A program made the position numbers and the translations under genes. The notes under the pieces were generated by a model. It was not told the DNA's origin. It did no database searches and saw only the letters and a program-made list of their open reading frames with translations. This document shows positions 32,517 to 42,139 of a stretch of 59,740 nucleotides of DNA, piece by piece. Source of the stretch: CAZOOK01 sp964581385 (lineage in GTDB: Bacteria; Pseudomonadota; Gammaproteobacteria; Nevskiales; Nevskiaceae); assembly GCA_964581385.1 (NCBI GenBank), contig CAZOOK010000033.1, forward strand, positions 1-59,740. Reading direction: 5' to 3'. The first letter of the stretch is position 1, and every line of letters begins with the position of its first letter.

Positions 32517-35471
32517 ATGAGGATGCCACGGAATGACGGCATAAAGTTGTCCGCCACGAATGGTGTAACGCCGGGGGCGGATGGCCTACCAGACGAAGTG
32601 TTCGCGTATTTTGATCGCCTGATCGAAATGGATAAATCGCTGCGCGAGCGCGAGCTGGAAAACCTTGCACGAACACGTCCCGAACTACACCGCCACGTGC
32701 TGGCGCTGCTGGCGGCCAGCGAAGCAGCAGAAGCGAGAAATTTCCTGGGCGGCCCGCAAATTTCGGGCGATTCATCTGCTGCCAGCGACTTTCTTTTCCA
32801 TGCTGGCGACGACATTGACGTCTACCGGCTCGATCGACCGATCGGGCGCGGTGGCATGGGCGAAGTCTGGCTCGCACATCGCACTGATGGTGCTTACAAC
32901 ACGCCCGTAGCGCTGAAGCTGCTCCACGCACATCTGGCAGTCGGAACAGTGCGTGCGCGCTTCGTGCGCGAAGGACGCATCCTGGGCTCGTTGTCGCACC
33001 CACACATTGCGCGCATGCTGGACGCGGGCGTGACCGCGCAGGGACAACACTTCCTCGTCATCGAGTTCGTCGAAGGCGGGCAAGTGGATCGCTGGTGCGA
33101 TACGCGCACGCTGGACATCGAGGCGCGTATCCGGCTCTTCCTGCAGATCTGTTCCGCGGTTGCCTATGCGCACGCGCGCCTCGTCGTACATCGCGATCTC
33201 AAGCCCTCCAACATCCTGATGACGGCGGATGGCACCGTGAAGTTGCTCGACTTCGGCATCGCCAAGCTGATCGAGCCGGAGCGGCAGGAAGCAGAGTCGA
33301 CCCAGCTCACGCATCTCGGCGGCGGCCTGCTGACGCCGGACTACGCAGCGCCTGAACAGGTGCTCGGTGAATCAGTGACGACGGCCACCGATGCTTATTC
33401 ACTCGGCATACTGCTGTATCGCCTGCTCACTGGTCGGCGGCCTTATGGAGATTCCGGAAAAACCGCGGCGCAACTCGCGTTCGACGTATTGCAGGTCGTC
33501 CCGCGCGCGCCCAGTGAAAACGTCGCGCGGCCGGCCGCCGGCGACATTACCGCTGACGCACTGGCGGCACTGCGCGCGACCACGCCGCGCAATCTGTCGC
33601 GCAAACTCGCGGGCGACCTCGACGCCATCGTCGGCAAGGCCCTGCGCAAGGAGCCCGCCGAACGCTACGCCGACGCGCGCGCGCTCGCCGACGATCTTGA
33701 ACGCTTTCTCGGCCGCCAGCCGGTACGGGCACGCGAAGGCGCGCGCAGTTACGTCTGGCGACGATTCATGCGCCGCAACTGGCTGCCACTGTCGGCCATC
33801 GCATCGCTGATCCTGATCCTGATCGCCGGTGTCGCGAGCTTCGCATGGCAGGCACAGCGAACCCAGCATGAAGCACGCCGCGCCAGCGACGTGACGGATT
33901 TTCTCATCCGCATGTTCCGCGCCAGCGATCCGCGCATCGCGCAGGACAAACCGCGCGGCCAGATCACGGCGCGCGAGTTGCTGGATCGTAGCGCAGGCCG
34001 CATCACAACAGAGTTCGCGGCAGATCCGGACACGGAAATCCGCTTGCTCGGAGTCGCCGCCGACATCTACCGCGAGCTGGACGACGAAGCGCACTACACC
34101 GAACTGCACCAACAGCAGATCGATCTGGCGCGCCACCTCTACGGCGACCTGCATCCGGCCATCATCAAGGGCTTGCTCGATGATGCGGCGTCGGCGATCG
34201 ACAAGAGCGACGCCGGCAAAGCCACGCTCCTCCTCGATCAGGCCGACCCTCTCATACGACGTGCGGGACTGGATCGCACCGTCACACGTGCACGTTGGCT
34301 GGTGTTGCGCGCTGAGGCGGGGTCGTTTTCCGAAACTGCGCCGGCTGACGATAAATCTCTTACACAGAAGGCGGCTTCCCTATATGAAGCCATTGCCCCG
34401 AAGGATCCCGGCTATATCACTGCCCTTGCCGATCTCGGTGCGCTTGATTACGAGAATCGCGATTTCACCGCAGCGGTGAGCGAGTACCGCCGAGCAGTGG
34501 AGCTGGCGGCCGCGCTGCCGAACCGCAATGACGGCGAACTGACAGTGATCTACAACAACCTGGCGCTGGCTTATCAGAACTATGGCGATCTCGATGCCGC
34601 CGAGACCAGCTACCGTGAAGCGGAAGACCTCGTCGCCCACACCTATGGAAAGCGTCACCGCAACTATTGGAAGTTGTATGCCGACCATGCGGCGCTGGTC
34701 CACGATCGCGGCGATCGGACGCGCGCGCTGAGCATGTTCGATGAGATCACGCAGCTGATTCCGGTAGACACTCCAATGAGCGTCGAAATCGCTGAAGTAC
34801 GCTACGAATACGCCATGTCGCTCACGGCCGAAGGACGACCGTTACCCGCGATTCCGATGTTCGAGGAATGCAAGAGCTATTACCTGAAATGGCCGCTCAA
34901 CGCATTCTCCGTGAGCAGGGCAAGCGCGGCTCTCGGGGATGCCTATGATCGAGTCGGTCGCACGGAAGACGCGCGTCGCGAATTAAAAGCGGCGCTGGAC
35001 GGTTACGTGGCCGGGAAAGCATACGATTCACGGGGCCTGCGCGAAACTCGTGAACGTTGGGGGCGCTTCCTCATGGAGAACGGAGACAACACCGGCGCGG
35101 AACAGCAATTCAGAGAAGTCATCGCGCACTCCGGAGCGTTCACCATCCAAAGCGAAGCGCTGGCGCGTGCCGACCTTGCACTGCTCGCATTGCGGCGCGG
35201 AGATGCGAAGGCCGCGCTCAGGGAATCGACGCATGCAGTCACTCTCAGTGAGCGCATGACCGGATTTTTCGATATCCGCACAGGGCCCCGAGTCTGGCGC
35301 ATCCATGCAGAAGCTTTGCTAGCAGCGGGCGACATCAAGACCGCACGGACATGGGCAATCAAGGCCCTCGACGCCGACCGACGCTTTGATGATCCCGCCA
35401 GCCGCGAAGTTGCCGACGCCGAAGCGACCATCCAGACCATCGAGCAGGCACAGGCCAAGGCCGGTCGATAG
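32517..35471 (+). CDS. Transmembrane Ser/Thr protein kinase with TPR-like C-terminal region (paralog 2)
   Basis: 984-residue paralog of the preceding gene with the same architecture throughout: helical N-terminus (MDKSLRERELENLARTRPELHRHVLALLAAS), kinase domain (glycine loop IGRGGMGEVW 109-118, Lys134, HRDLKPSN 225-232, DFG 245-247, APE 278-280), membrane helix about 422-443, and an extracytoplasmic TPR-like region (LTVIYNNLALAYQNYGDLDAAETSYREAEDLV). GAGGAA lies six bases before the ATG. The two proteins align end to end with almost no gaps through the kinase domain, so they arose by tandem duplication. The 208-base gap between them has no gene. Confidence 0.92.
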   Translation: MRMPRNDGIKLSATNGVTPGADGLPDEVFAYFDRLIEMDKSLRERELENLARTRPELHRHVLALLAASEAAEARNFLGGPQISGDSSAASDFLFHAGDDIDVYRLDRPIGRGGMGEVWLAHRTDGAYNTPVALKLLHAHLAVGTVRARFVREGRILGSLSHPHIARMLDAGVTAQGQHFLVIEFVEGGQVDRWCDTRTLDIEARIRLFLQICSAVAYAHARLVVHRDLKPSNILMTADGTVKLLDFGIAKLIEPERQEAESTQLTHLGGGLLTPDYAAPEQVLGESVTTATDAYSLGILLYRLLTGRRPYGDSGKTAAQLAFDVLQVVPRAPSENVARPAAGDITADALAALRATTPRNLSRKLAGDLDAIVGKALRKEPAERYADARALADDLERFLGRQPVRAREGARSYVWRRFMRRNWLPLSAIASLILILIAGVASFAWQAQRTQHEARRASDVTDFLIRMFRASDPRIAQDKPRGQITARELLDRSAGRITTEFAADPDTEIRLLGVAADIYRELDDEAHYTELHQQQIDLARHLYGDLHPAIIKGLLDDAASAIDKSDAGKATLLLDQADPLIRRAGLDRTVTRARWLVLRAEAGSFSETAPADDKSLTQKAASLYEAIAPKDPGYITALADLGALDYENRDFTAAVSEYRRAVELAAALPNRNDGELTVIYNNLALAYQNYGDLDAAETSYREAEDLVAHTYGKRHRNYWKLYADHAALVHDRGDRTRALSMFDEITQLIPVDTPMSVEIAEVRYEYAMSLTAEGRPLPAIPMFEECKSYYLKWPLNAFSVSRASAALGDAYDRVGRTEDARRELKAALDGYVAGKAYDSRGLRETRERWGRFLMENGDNTGAEQQFREVIAHSGAFTIQSEALARADLALLALRRGDAKAALRESTHAVTLSERMTGFFDIRTGPRVWRIHAEALLAAGDIKTARTWAIKALDADRRFDDPASREVADAEATIQTIEQAQAKAGR

Positions 35472-35522
35472 CTGGCGCCGATCGCCGCGCCATCCCGGCA
35501 CGTTGTCTGCTACGGATTGCGT

Positions 35523-38249
35523 ATGAGCCCAAATGATCATCCGCAGGATCGGCTGCGTGAAGTCGAAGCGCTGCCCAACGACGCGCCGCTGCGCGACGAT
35601 GTGCGCAATCTCGGCGCCACCGTTGGCAACATGCTGGCGGAGCAATTGGGCGATCAATTCCTGAACCATGTCGAAGCCTTGCGTACGGCGGCCATCCGCC
35701 ACCGCGAGCGCGGCGAGCCGGTCGACGCACTCGCTGCACAGCTCTCCGCACTGCCCGCAGTCCGCGCCGAGGAGCTGACGCGTGCGTTCTCGACTTATTT
35801 TCAGATGGTCAACATCGCCGAGCGCGTGCACCGTATCCGCCGTCGCCGGGATTATCAGCGGTCGAGCACGGCGCCGCAGCCGGACGGTCTGATCGATACG
35901 TTCCTGAAGTTGAAGGACGCCGGCGTCACCGCACCGGAGCTGATCGACTGGCTGGCGCGGCTCGACATCGAGCCGGTATTCACCGCGCATCCGACCGAGG
36001 CGCAGCGCCGATCGCTGCTGGAGAAAGAACAGGAAATCGTGCGTTGCCTCGTCAACGGCTTCAACGACGCACGCACGCCGATGGAGCGCACGGCGGACTG
36101 GGAACGGCTGCGCATGGCACTCACGGCTGGCTGGCAGACTAGCGAGCATGCGCCGGTGAAGCCATCCGTGCAGGACGAGTTTGAACACGTCGGCTTCTAT
36201 ATTGCCGGTCCCTTGTACCTCGTTGTGCCAGTGTTCTACGAGCTGCTGGAAGATGCGTTGAACCGCGTCTACGGCATCCAGACTGAACTGCCGCGGCTGC
36301 TGCGTTTCGCCTCCTGGGTCGGCGGCGATATGGACGGCAACCCGAACGTCGGCGCCGACACCATTGCTTCGACACTGGCCGGACAGCGCGAACAGGTGCT
36401 CGGCCGCTACCTCGCGGAAGTCAGCGATCTCTCGGGTTTGCTGTCGCAGACACTGGAGCGTGTGCAGGTAGCGCCGGAGATGCTCCGGCGCAGCGAGGAC
36501 TATCGCGCGCTGCTGCCGCAGGCGGCAAGCATGATCCGTCCGCGTCATGTCGACATGCCATACCGGGTGTTCCTCGCGCTGGTGCGCGCGCGGCTGCGTG
36601 CGACTTTGCGCGACGATCCGGCCGGCTACCCAAATGCCGCTGCGTTTTTCGACGACGTACAACTCGTCGCCGATTCGCTGCGCGCGCACAAGGGGGTGCA
36701 CGCCGGCTGGTTCGCCGTGCGGCGCCTGCTGTGGCGCGTGCGCACGTTCGGCTTTCACCTGGCGCGGCTCGACGTACGCCAGGATTCGCGCGTGCATGCC
36801 ACCGCGCTGAGCGCACTGCTGCGCATGCCGGATTTCGCTCAGCGCGGCGCCACCGAGCAAGCGGAGATGCTGCGCCCCTACGCCGCCGGCCAGCGCCCGT
36901 TTGATGCGAACGGCGACGAAACCGCCGAGCGCACACGCGCAGTGTTCGCGGCGCTCGCGCATGCGCACACACGCTACGGACCGGATGCGACCGGCCTCTA
37001 CATCATCAGCATGGCGCAGAAGCCGGCTGACGTGCTGGCGGTGATGGCGCTGGCGCGCCACGGTGGTCTCGTCGATGAAGCAGGGCAGGTTCCACTCGAC
37101 ATCGCACCGCTGTTCGAAACAATCGACGATCTGCGCAACGGTCCCGACACGCTGCGCGCGCTGTTCGGCGATCCGCTGTATCGCGCGCATCTGGCCGCGC
37201 GCAACAACCGCCAGGTGGTGATGCTCGGCTACTCGGATAGCGGCAAGGACGGCGGCATCGTCGCCTCACGCTGGGGTCTGCAGCGCGCGCAGGTCGAGCT
37301 ACTGGAAGTCGCACAGGCGCGCGGCATCCGGCTGGTGTTCTTCCACGGCCGTGGTGGCTCGGCGAGCCGCGGCGGCGGCCGTGTCGCCAATGCGCTGCTG
37401 GCAAGTCCGCGCGGCTCGATCGACGGCTGCTTGCGCGTGACCGAGCAGGGCGAAGTGATCCATCGCAAGTACGGCATCCGCGCACTCGCACTTCGGGAAT
37501 TGGAGCAGTCCGTCGGTGCCACCCTGCGCGCGTCGCTGCGACCCCGCGCCAACGAACCGCGCGAGGCGGAATGGAAAGAAACGATGACCGCGCTCGCGCA
37601 GTACGGTCGCGAGGCTTATCGCGCGTTCGTCACCGCCGACGGCTTTGTCGATTACTTCCGCACGGCGACGCCGATCGACGTCATTGAGCGCATGACGCTC
37701 GGCTCGCGTCCATCGCGACGCGGCACCATGAAGGGCGTCGAAAGCCTGCGCGCGATTCCATGGGTGTTCGCGTGGACGCAATGCCGCTCAGTGCTCACCG
37801 CATGGTACGGCCTGGGCTCTGGACTCGCGCGTGTCGCCGATGAATTCGGCGAAGCGCGACTACGGGAAATGGCACGCGACTGGGCGTTCTTCCGAACGCT
37901 GCTCGACGACGTCGACATGGTGCTCGCGAAGTGTGACATCGATATCGCTGAACGCTTCTCGAAACTCTCTGGTCCGCTGCATGAGCAATTCTTTCCGCTG
38001 ATACGCGGCGAATACGAGCGCACCGTCGAATGGGTACTGCGCGCCAAAGGCGTGGACCGTCTGCTCGCGGAGGATCGCCGCCTTGCGCAATCGATTCGCT
38101 TGCGCAATCCCTACATCGATCCGATCAGCTTGATCCAGATCGATCTGCTCACACGCTGGCGCGCGACGGGTGGCGAAGACGAAACTCTGCTGCGCGCGCT
38201 CGTTACCACCGTAAACGGCGTCGCGCAGGGATTGCAGAACACCGGCTGA
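35523..38249 (+). CDS. ppc: Phosphoenolpyruvate carboxylase
   Basis: Anaplerotic enzyme forming oxaloacetate from PEP and bicarbonate. From the ATG at 35523 it has 908 residues. The first signature FTAHPTEAQRRSLLEK contains the catalytic His; the second is VMLGYSDSGKDGG; the Gly-rich FFHGRGGSASRGGG and a C-terminal region ending in NTG (as in other bacterial PEPC) are present. The allosteric-type length is normal. It starts 51 bases after the second kinase gene. Confidence 0.97.
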   Translation: MSPNDHPQDRLREVEALPNDAPLRDDVRNLGATVGNMLAEQLGDQFLNHVEALRTAAIRHRERGEPVDALAAQLSALPAVRAEELTRAFSTYFQMVNIAERVHRIRRRRDYQRSSTAPQPDGLIDTFLKLKDAGVTAPELIDWLARLDIEPVFTAHPTEAQRRSLLEKEQEIVRCLVNGFNDARTPMERTADWERLRMALTAGWQTSEHAPVKPSVQDEFEHVGFYIAGPLYLVVPVFYELLEDALNRVYGIQTELPRLLRFASWVGGDMDGNPNVGADTIASTLAGQREQVLGRYLAEVSDLSGLLSQTLERVQVAPEMLRRSEDYRALLPQAASMIRPRHVDMPYRVFLALVRARLRATLRDDPAGYPNAAAFFDDVQLVADSLRAHKGVHAGWFAVRRLLWRVRTFGFHLARLDVRQDSRVHATALSALLRMPDFAQRGATEQAEMLRPYAAGQRPFDANGDETAERTRAVFAALAHAHTRYGPDATGLYIISMAQKPADVLAVMALARHGGLVDEAGQVPLDIAPLFETIDDLRNGPDTLRALFGDPLYRAHLAARNNRQVVMLGYSDSGKDGGIVASRWGLQRAQVELLEVAQARGIRLVFFHGRGGSASRGGGRVANALLASPRGSIDGCLRVTEQGEVIHRKYGIRALALRELEQSVGATLRASLRPRANEPREAEWKETMTALAQYGREAYRAFVTADGFVDYFRTATPIDVIERMTLGSRPSRRGTMKGVESLRAIPWVFAWTQCRSVLTAWYGLGSGLARVADEFGEARLREMARDWAFFRTLLDDVDMVLAKCDIDIAERFSKLSGPLHEQFFPLIRGEYERTVEWVLRAKGVDRLLAEDRRLAQSIRLRNPYIDPISLIQIDLLTRWRATGGEDETLLRALVTTVNGVAQGLQNTG

Positions 38250-38364
38250 CCGCTTACCACCCACAGCTGTACCGATCGTCGGTCACACGACAACCGTTGC
38301 AGCGCGATGGGACGGATACTCGGATGGTCTGCGGCCAGGGCCGTGCCGATTTCGAGGATTCGCC

Positions 38365-39165
38365 ATGGGCGGGACCACGACTTATCGGGCGCGCGAGCCG
38401 GATGCTGGGGGCCTCGTCCGCTACACCGATGAGGAACACGCCATCTGGGCCGATCTATACGCGCGCCAGAACGTCGCCATCGCGGGTAGAGCCTGCGAGG
38501 AATTCCTGTATGGCCTCGATCTGCTGAAGCTGCCGCGCGAGCACGTTCCACAGCTCGCCGAAGTCTCAGGCATTCTGCGACGCGAAACCGGTTGGGAAGT
38601 CGTCGCGGTTCCGGCACTGATCCCTGCTTCGCAATTCTTCGAGCTGCTCGCGAACAGACGCTTCCCGGCGGCGACGTTCGTGCGCCGTCGCGATGAACTC
38701 GATTATCTGCAGGAACCAGATCTGTTTCATGAACTGTTCGGCCATGCACCACTGCTGACCAACCGCTACTTCGCCGAGTTCACGCAGGCCTACGGCCGCC
38801 TCGGACTCACCGCGGACGACGAAGATCGAGCCTTCCTGGCCCGTCTGTACTGGTTCACAGTCGAATTCGGACTTATGCAAAAGCCCGGCCGGTCGATAAG
38901 CGTTTATGGCGGCGGCATCCTGTCGTCGATCGGTGAAACGCCCTACGCGCTCGATAGCGATGGGCCGCAACGCAAGCGCTTCCATATCCTGGACGCGCTG
39001 CGCACGCCGTATCGCATCGACATCATGCAGCCGGTGTACTACGTAATTGAGGATTTGCACGAACTTTACGAGCTGACGCGGATCGACTTAATGGCGCAGG
39101 TGGCAGAGGCCCGGCGACTTGGTCTGTTCCCAGCGTTGTTTTCACCAAAAAAGGAAGCTGCCTAA
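38365..39165 (+). CDS. phhA: Phenylalanine 4-monooxygenase
   Basis: Pterin- and iron-dependent hydroxylase making tyrosine from phenylalanine. The 266-residue bacterial-length protein has the iron ligands in DLFHELFGHAPLL (His122, His127) and TVEFGL (Glu167), plus VPALIPASQFFELLANRRFP and YGGGILSSIGE. GAGGA lies six bases before the ATG. The pterin-recycling dehydratase (phhB) is not beside it. It is followed by the foldback element and then hppD, the third step of the same pathway. Confidence 0.96.
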   Translation: MGGTTTYRAREPDAGGLVRYTDEEHAIWADLYARQNVAIAGRACEEFLYGLDLLKLPREHVPQLAEVSGILRRETGWEVVAVPALIPASQFFELLANRRFPAATFVRRRDELDYLQEPDLFHELFGHAPLLTNRYFAEFTQAYGRLGLTADDEDRAFLARLYWFTVEFGLMQKPGRSISVYGGGILSSIGETPYALDSDGPQRKRFHILDALRTPYRIDIMQPVYYVIEDLHELYELTRIDLMAQVAEARRLGLFPALFSPKKEAA

Positions 39166-39169
39166 GGTC

Positions 39170-39437
39170 AGAGCGTGCTATGCACTTTTGGATCACTGCG
39201 TTGCTGTTCAAAAGGGCGTCTGCCAAGGCGCGGACCGCAGGGCATGGTAACTCCATGGCCAAGGTCTGCAACGCCGGCGGACGCCCTTTTGAACGCAACC
39301 CGGAGGGACGGCCCCTGCGCGGCCGCATCGCCGCGTCATGGGCTCCTCGCGCACGTTAAGTACGCCACGTCGCCCCTTCCTTGCGCTGCACCCGCGCAGG
39401 GGCCGTCGCAGCGATCCAAAAGTGCATAACACGCTCT
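39170..39437. mobile_element. 268-bp MITE-like foldback element
   Basis: Non-coding block bounded by 30-base inverted repeats (39170-39199 and 39408-39437) that differ at two positions. Inside are two further stems: 39206-39224 with 39276-39294 (19 bases, one difference) and 39307-39322 with 39392-39407 (16 bases, perfect). The second inner stem abuts the right outer arm, so nearly the whole block can fold. No transposase is encoded and no clear target-site duplication is seen. It begins five bases after the phhA stop. No second copy was noticed in this window. Confidence 0.65.
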
Positions 39438-39467
39438 AATAACAAGGCAGCCGTACGGAGACGCACC

Positions 39468-40550
39468 ATGCCCCACAGTCATACCGTAAACCCACTCGGC
39501 ACCGACGGCTTCGAGTTCGTCGAATTCACCGCGCCGACTGCGGAAGGCGTGCGGCAACTGCATGAATTGTTCGAATTATTGGGTTTCACCGCGGTGGCGC
39601 GCCACCGCAGCAAGAACGTGACTCTGTTCAAGCAGAGTGACATTCATTTTCTCGTCAACGCAACGCCCTACACGCATTTCCAGCAATTCGCACAGGCACA
39701 TGGCCCATCCGCCTGCGCCATGGGATGGCGCGTGCATGACGCCACAGCCGCTTATGCGCACGCAGTCGCGCAAAGCGCGGTGCCTTTCGACACGCGGCCG
39801 GGTTTCATGGAACTGCGGCTGCCGGCGGTTTACGGCATTGGCATGAGCGTGCTGTATTTCATCGACCGCTACGGCGAGCGCACGATCTACGATGTGGATT
39901 TCGTTCCCATCGAAAGCGCTGAGCAGCAGCCAGCTGGCGTCGGTTTGACACGCGTCGATCACCTCACACACAACGTCGAACGCGGCAACATGGATCAGTG
40001 GACCGGGTTCTACGAGCGCATCGCGAATTTTCGCGAAATCCGCCACTTCGATATCGAAGGCAAGCAAACCGGGCTGATCTCGCGTGCGATGACCAGCCCC
40101 TGCGGAAAAATCCGCATACCGATCAATGAGAGCTCCGACGAGCGCGGGCAGATCGCGGAATTCATCCGCGACTACCGCGGCGAAGGTATCCAGCATGTAG
40201 CGCTGGCAACGGACGATATCTACGCAACGATAAGCGCGCTGCGCGCGCGCGGCGTCCATTTCATGGACACGCCCGACACCTACTATGAAAGCGTGGACCA
40301 ACGCATACCGGGCCACCGTGAATCACTCGCCCGCCTGCGCGACCTGCGCATCCTTATCGACGGCAGCGCGCGTGAAGGCATTTTGTTGCAGATATTCACG
40401 AGCACGCTGATTGGCCCGATTTTCTTCGAGATCATTCAACGCAAAGGCAACGACGGTTTCGGCGAAGGCAATTTCAAAGCACTTTTCGAAAGCATTGAAG
40501 AGGATCAGGTCCGGCGTGGAGTACTGCCGGCGGGCACAGAGATTGATTGA
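39468..40550 (+). CDS. hppD: 4-hydroxyphenylpyruvate dioxygenase
   Basis: Iron enzyme converting 4-hydroxyphenylpyruvate to homogentisate. From ATG 39468 (GGAG eight bases upstream) it has 360 residues: two vicinal-oxygen-chelate halves with iron ligands His165 (VDHLTHNV), His243 (IQHVALATDD) and Glu321 (FFEIIQRKG). The conserved C-terminal segment GFGEGNFKALFESIE is present. It lies three bases before the LprI-like gene in a tight operon with hmgA. Confidence 0.96.
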   Translation: MPHSHTVNPLGTDGFEFVEFTAPTAEGVRQLHELFELLGFTAVARHRSKNVTLFKQSDIHFLVNATPYTHFQQFAQAHGPSACAMGWRVHDATAAYAHAVAQSAVPFDTRPGFMELRLPAVYGIGMSVLYFIDRYGERTIYDVDFVPIESAEQQPAGVGLTRVDHLTHNVERGNMDQWTGFYERIANFREIRHFDIEGKQTGLISRAMTSPCGKIRIPINESSDERGQIAEFIRDYRGEGIQHVALATDDIYATISALRARGVHFMDTPDTYYESVDQRIPGHRESLARLRDLRILIDGSAREGILLQIFTSTLIGPIFFEIIQRKGNDGFGEGNFKALFESIEEDQVRRGVLPAGTEID

Positions 40551-40553
40551 ACC

Positions 40554-40958
40554 ATGAACAGAATCACCGTTTTCGCAATTGGCGCGCTTGCCTTCATACC
40601 AATATTCGCGCACGCCAGCACTCAGGACGTACGATCGGATTGCTGGGCATCAAAATCCGCGGCCGAACTTCATCAGTGCGCAAATCGTGAATTACTGCTC
40701 GCAGAAAGTGATCTCGATTCCGCCTACAACGACGCCCAGTCGCTGATTCCGGAGCCAACATCAGGTGAGCGCGGCATGCTGCAACAGGCTCAGGATTCCT
40801 GGAATTACTTTCGCAAGAGCCAATGCGATTTCGAGGGCTCATTGTACCGCGGCGACCCGCTGCAGCCGGTGGTATATCTCTCCTGCTGGCAGAAGCTGAC
40901 CGCGATGCGAACCCAGGCGCTGCGCGGTTGGATCGACGAACGGATACGACATCCATGA
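40554..40958 (+). CDS. Secreted LprI-like (DUF1311) protein
   Basis: 134-residue protein with a signal peptide (MNRITVFAIGALAFIPIFAHA) and a DUF1311/LprI-type domain: CWASKSAAELHQCANRELLLAESDLDSAYN, then AQDSWNYFRKSQCDFEGSLYRGD and LSCWQKLTAMRTQALRGW. Four conserved cysteines suggest two disulfides. LprI-family members include lysozyme inhibitors, but most are uncharacterised. Its stop overlaps the hmgA start as ATGA, and hppD ends three bases before it, so it sits inside the tyrosine-degradation operon. Confidence 0.85.
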   Translation: MNRITVFAIGALAFIPIFAHASTQDVRSDCWASKSAAELHQCANRELLLAESDLDSAYNDAQSLIPEPTSGERGMLQQAQDSWNYFRKSQCDFEGSLYRGDPLQPVVYLSCWQKLTAMRTQALRGWIDERIRHP

Positions 40959-42097
40959 GCAAGTGGCCGCGGCGCCCGCACATTGAGGGAATCGCCTCGC
41001 GGCAGGCACACGCTGACCTGCCCGCCGGCAGCGTCGAACGCGAGCTCGGCAAAGAGGGTTTCTGCGGCCCGGCGACACACATGATTCATCCGCAGCCTCC
41101 GACCGGCTGGTCGGAGTGGGAAGGACCGCTGCGGCCGCGCGCGTTTGACTGCAAGAAGCTCGACGCCGTCGCCGCCTCGCCATGGGCCGCGGCGGAGCTG
41201 CTATACAACGCGCATCTGCGCCTGCGCTTCTGGAATTGCGCTGAATCGATGGACCATCTCGCGCGCAACGCCGATGGCGACGAATTGCTGTTCGTACACT
41301 CCGGACACGGTGACCTGTACTGCGACTACGGCCACCTCGTGATTGAAACCGGCGACTACGTCGTGTTGCCGCGCGGTACGCTGTGGCGGCTGGATGTCGA
41401 AGCGACCATGCAGCTCCTGCTGATTGAGGCAAGCGGTTCGAGTTACCAGTTGCCGGACAAAGGTCTGCTCGGCGAACACGCGATTTTTGATCCGGCGATG
41501 CTCGATATCCCGCGCATCGACGACGCCTTCACATCGCAACAGAGCGGGAAGCTGGCGACCCGTGAATGGCAGGTACGCATCAAGCGCCGAAACGTGATTT
41601 CCATCGTTACCTATCCCTATAACCCGCTCGACGCGCTCGGTTGGCATGGCGATCTCTATCCAGTGCGCATCAACGTGCGCGACATCCGGCCGGTGATGTC
41701 ACATCGTTATCATCTGCCGCCGTCCGTGCATACCTGCTTCGTTGCGGAGCGCTTCGTGGTCTGCACTTTCGTTCCGCGCCCGTTCGAAACCGATCCGGAT
41801 GCGATCAAGGTGCCGTTTTTCCATAATAACGACGACGTCGACGAAGTAATCTTCTATCACGCCGGCGATTTCTTCTCTCGCGATAACATTCATCCGGGCA
41901 TGCTCACGCTGCATCCTTGCGGCTTCACGCACGGACCGCACCCGAAGGCGCTGACGCGCATGCTGACCCAGACCAGACCGGGCACCGACGAATTTGCGGT
42001 GATGATCGACGCGCGCGACGCGCTCGACATCGATCCGGCTGCGACCGGTATCGAATCGGCCGACTACCACCGCAGCTGGGGGCGGATGCGGAAGTGA
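40955..42097 (+). CDS. hmgA: Homogentisate 1,2-dioxygenase
   Basis: Cleaves homogentisate to maleylacetoacetate. The 380-residue protein begins MSKWPRRPHIEGIASRQAH and has cupin-type iron-binding sequence: MSHRYHLPPSVHTCF, FFHNNDDVDEVIFYHAGDFF and HPCGFTHGPHP. It is shorter than the human-type enzyme and resembles the short bacterial form. The start overlaps the LprI-like gene by four bases. Confidence 0.92.
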   Translation: MSKWPRRPHIEGIASRQAHADLPAGSVERELGKEGFCGPATHMIHPQPPTGWSEWEGPLRPRAFDCKKLDAVAASPWAAAELLYNAHLRLRFWNCAESMDHLARNADGDELLFVHSGHGDLYCDYGHLVIETGDYVVLPRGTLWRLDVEATMQLLLIEASGSSYQLPDKGLLGEHAIFDPAMLDIPRIDDAFTSQQSGKLATREWQVRIKRRNVISIVTYPYNPLDALGWHGDLYPVRINVRDIRPVMSHRYHLPPSVHTCFVAERFVVCTFVPRPFETDPDAIKVPFFHNNDDVDEVIFYHAGDFFSRDNIHPGMLTLHPCGFTHGPHPKALTRMLTQTRPGTDEFAVMIDARDALDIDPAATGIESADYHRSWGRMRK

Positions 42098-42139
42098 CCG
42101 CATCCGTCCTCGAACTACCGTAACGCGATAGACAAATCC

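Noticed and set aside
35319..37190. Minus-strand open frame of 623 codons opposite ppc
   Set aside because: Antisense to PEP carboxylase with all its catalytic motifs; composition (Arg/His/Gln-rich) is that of a shadow frame.
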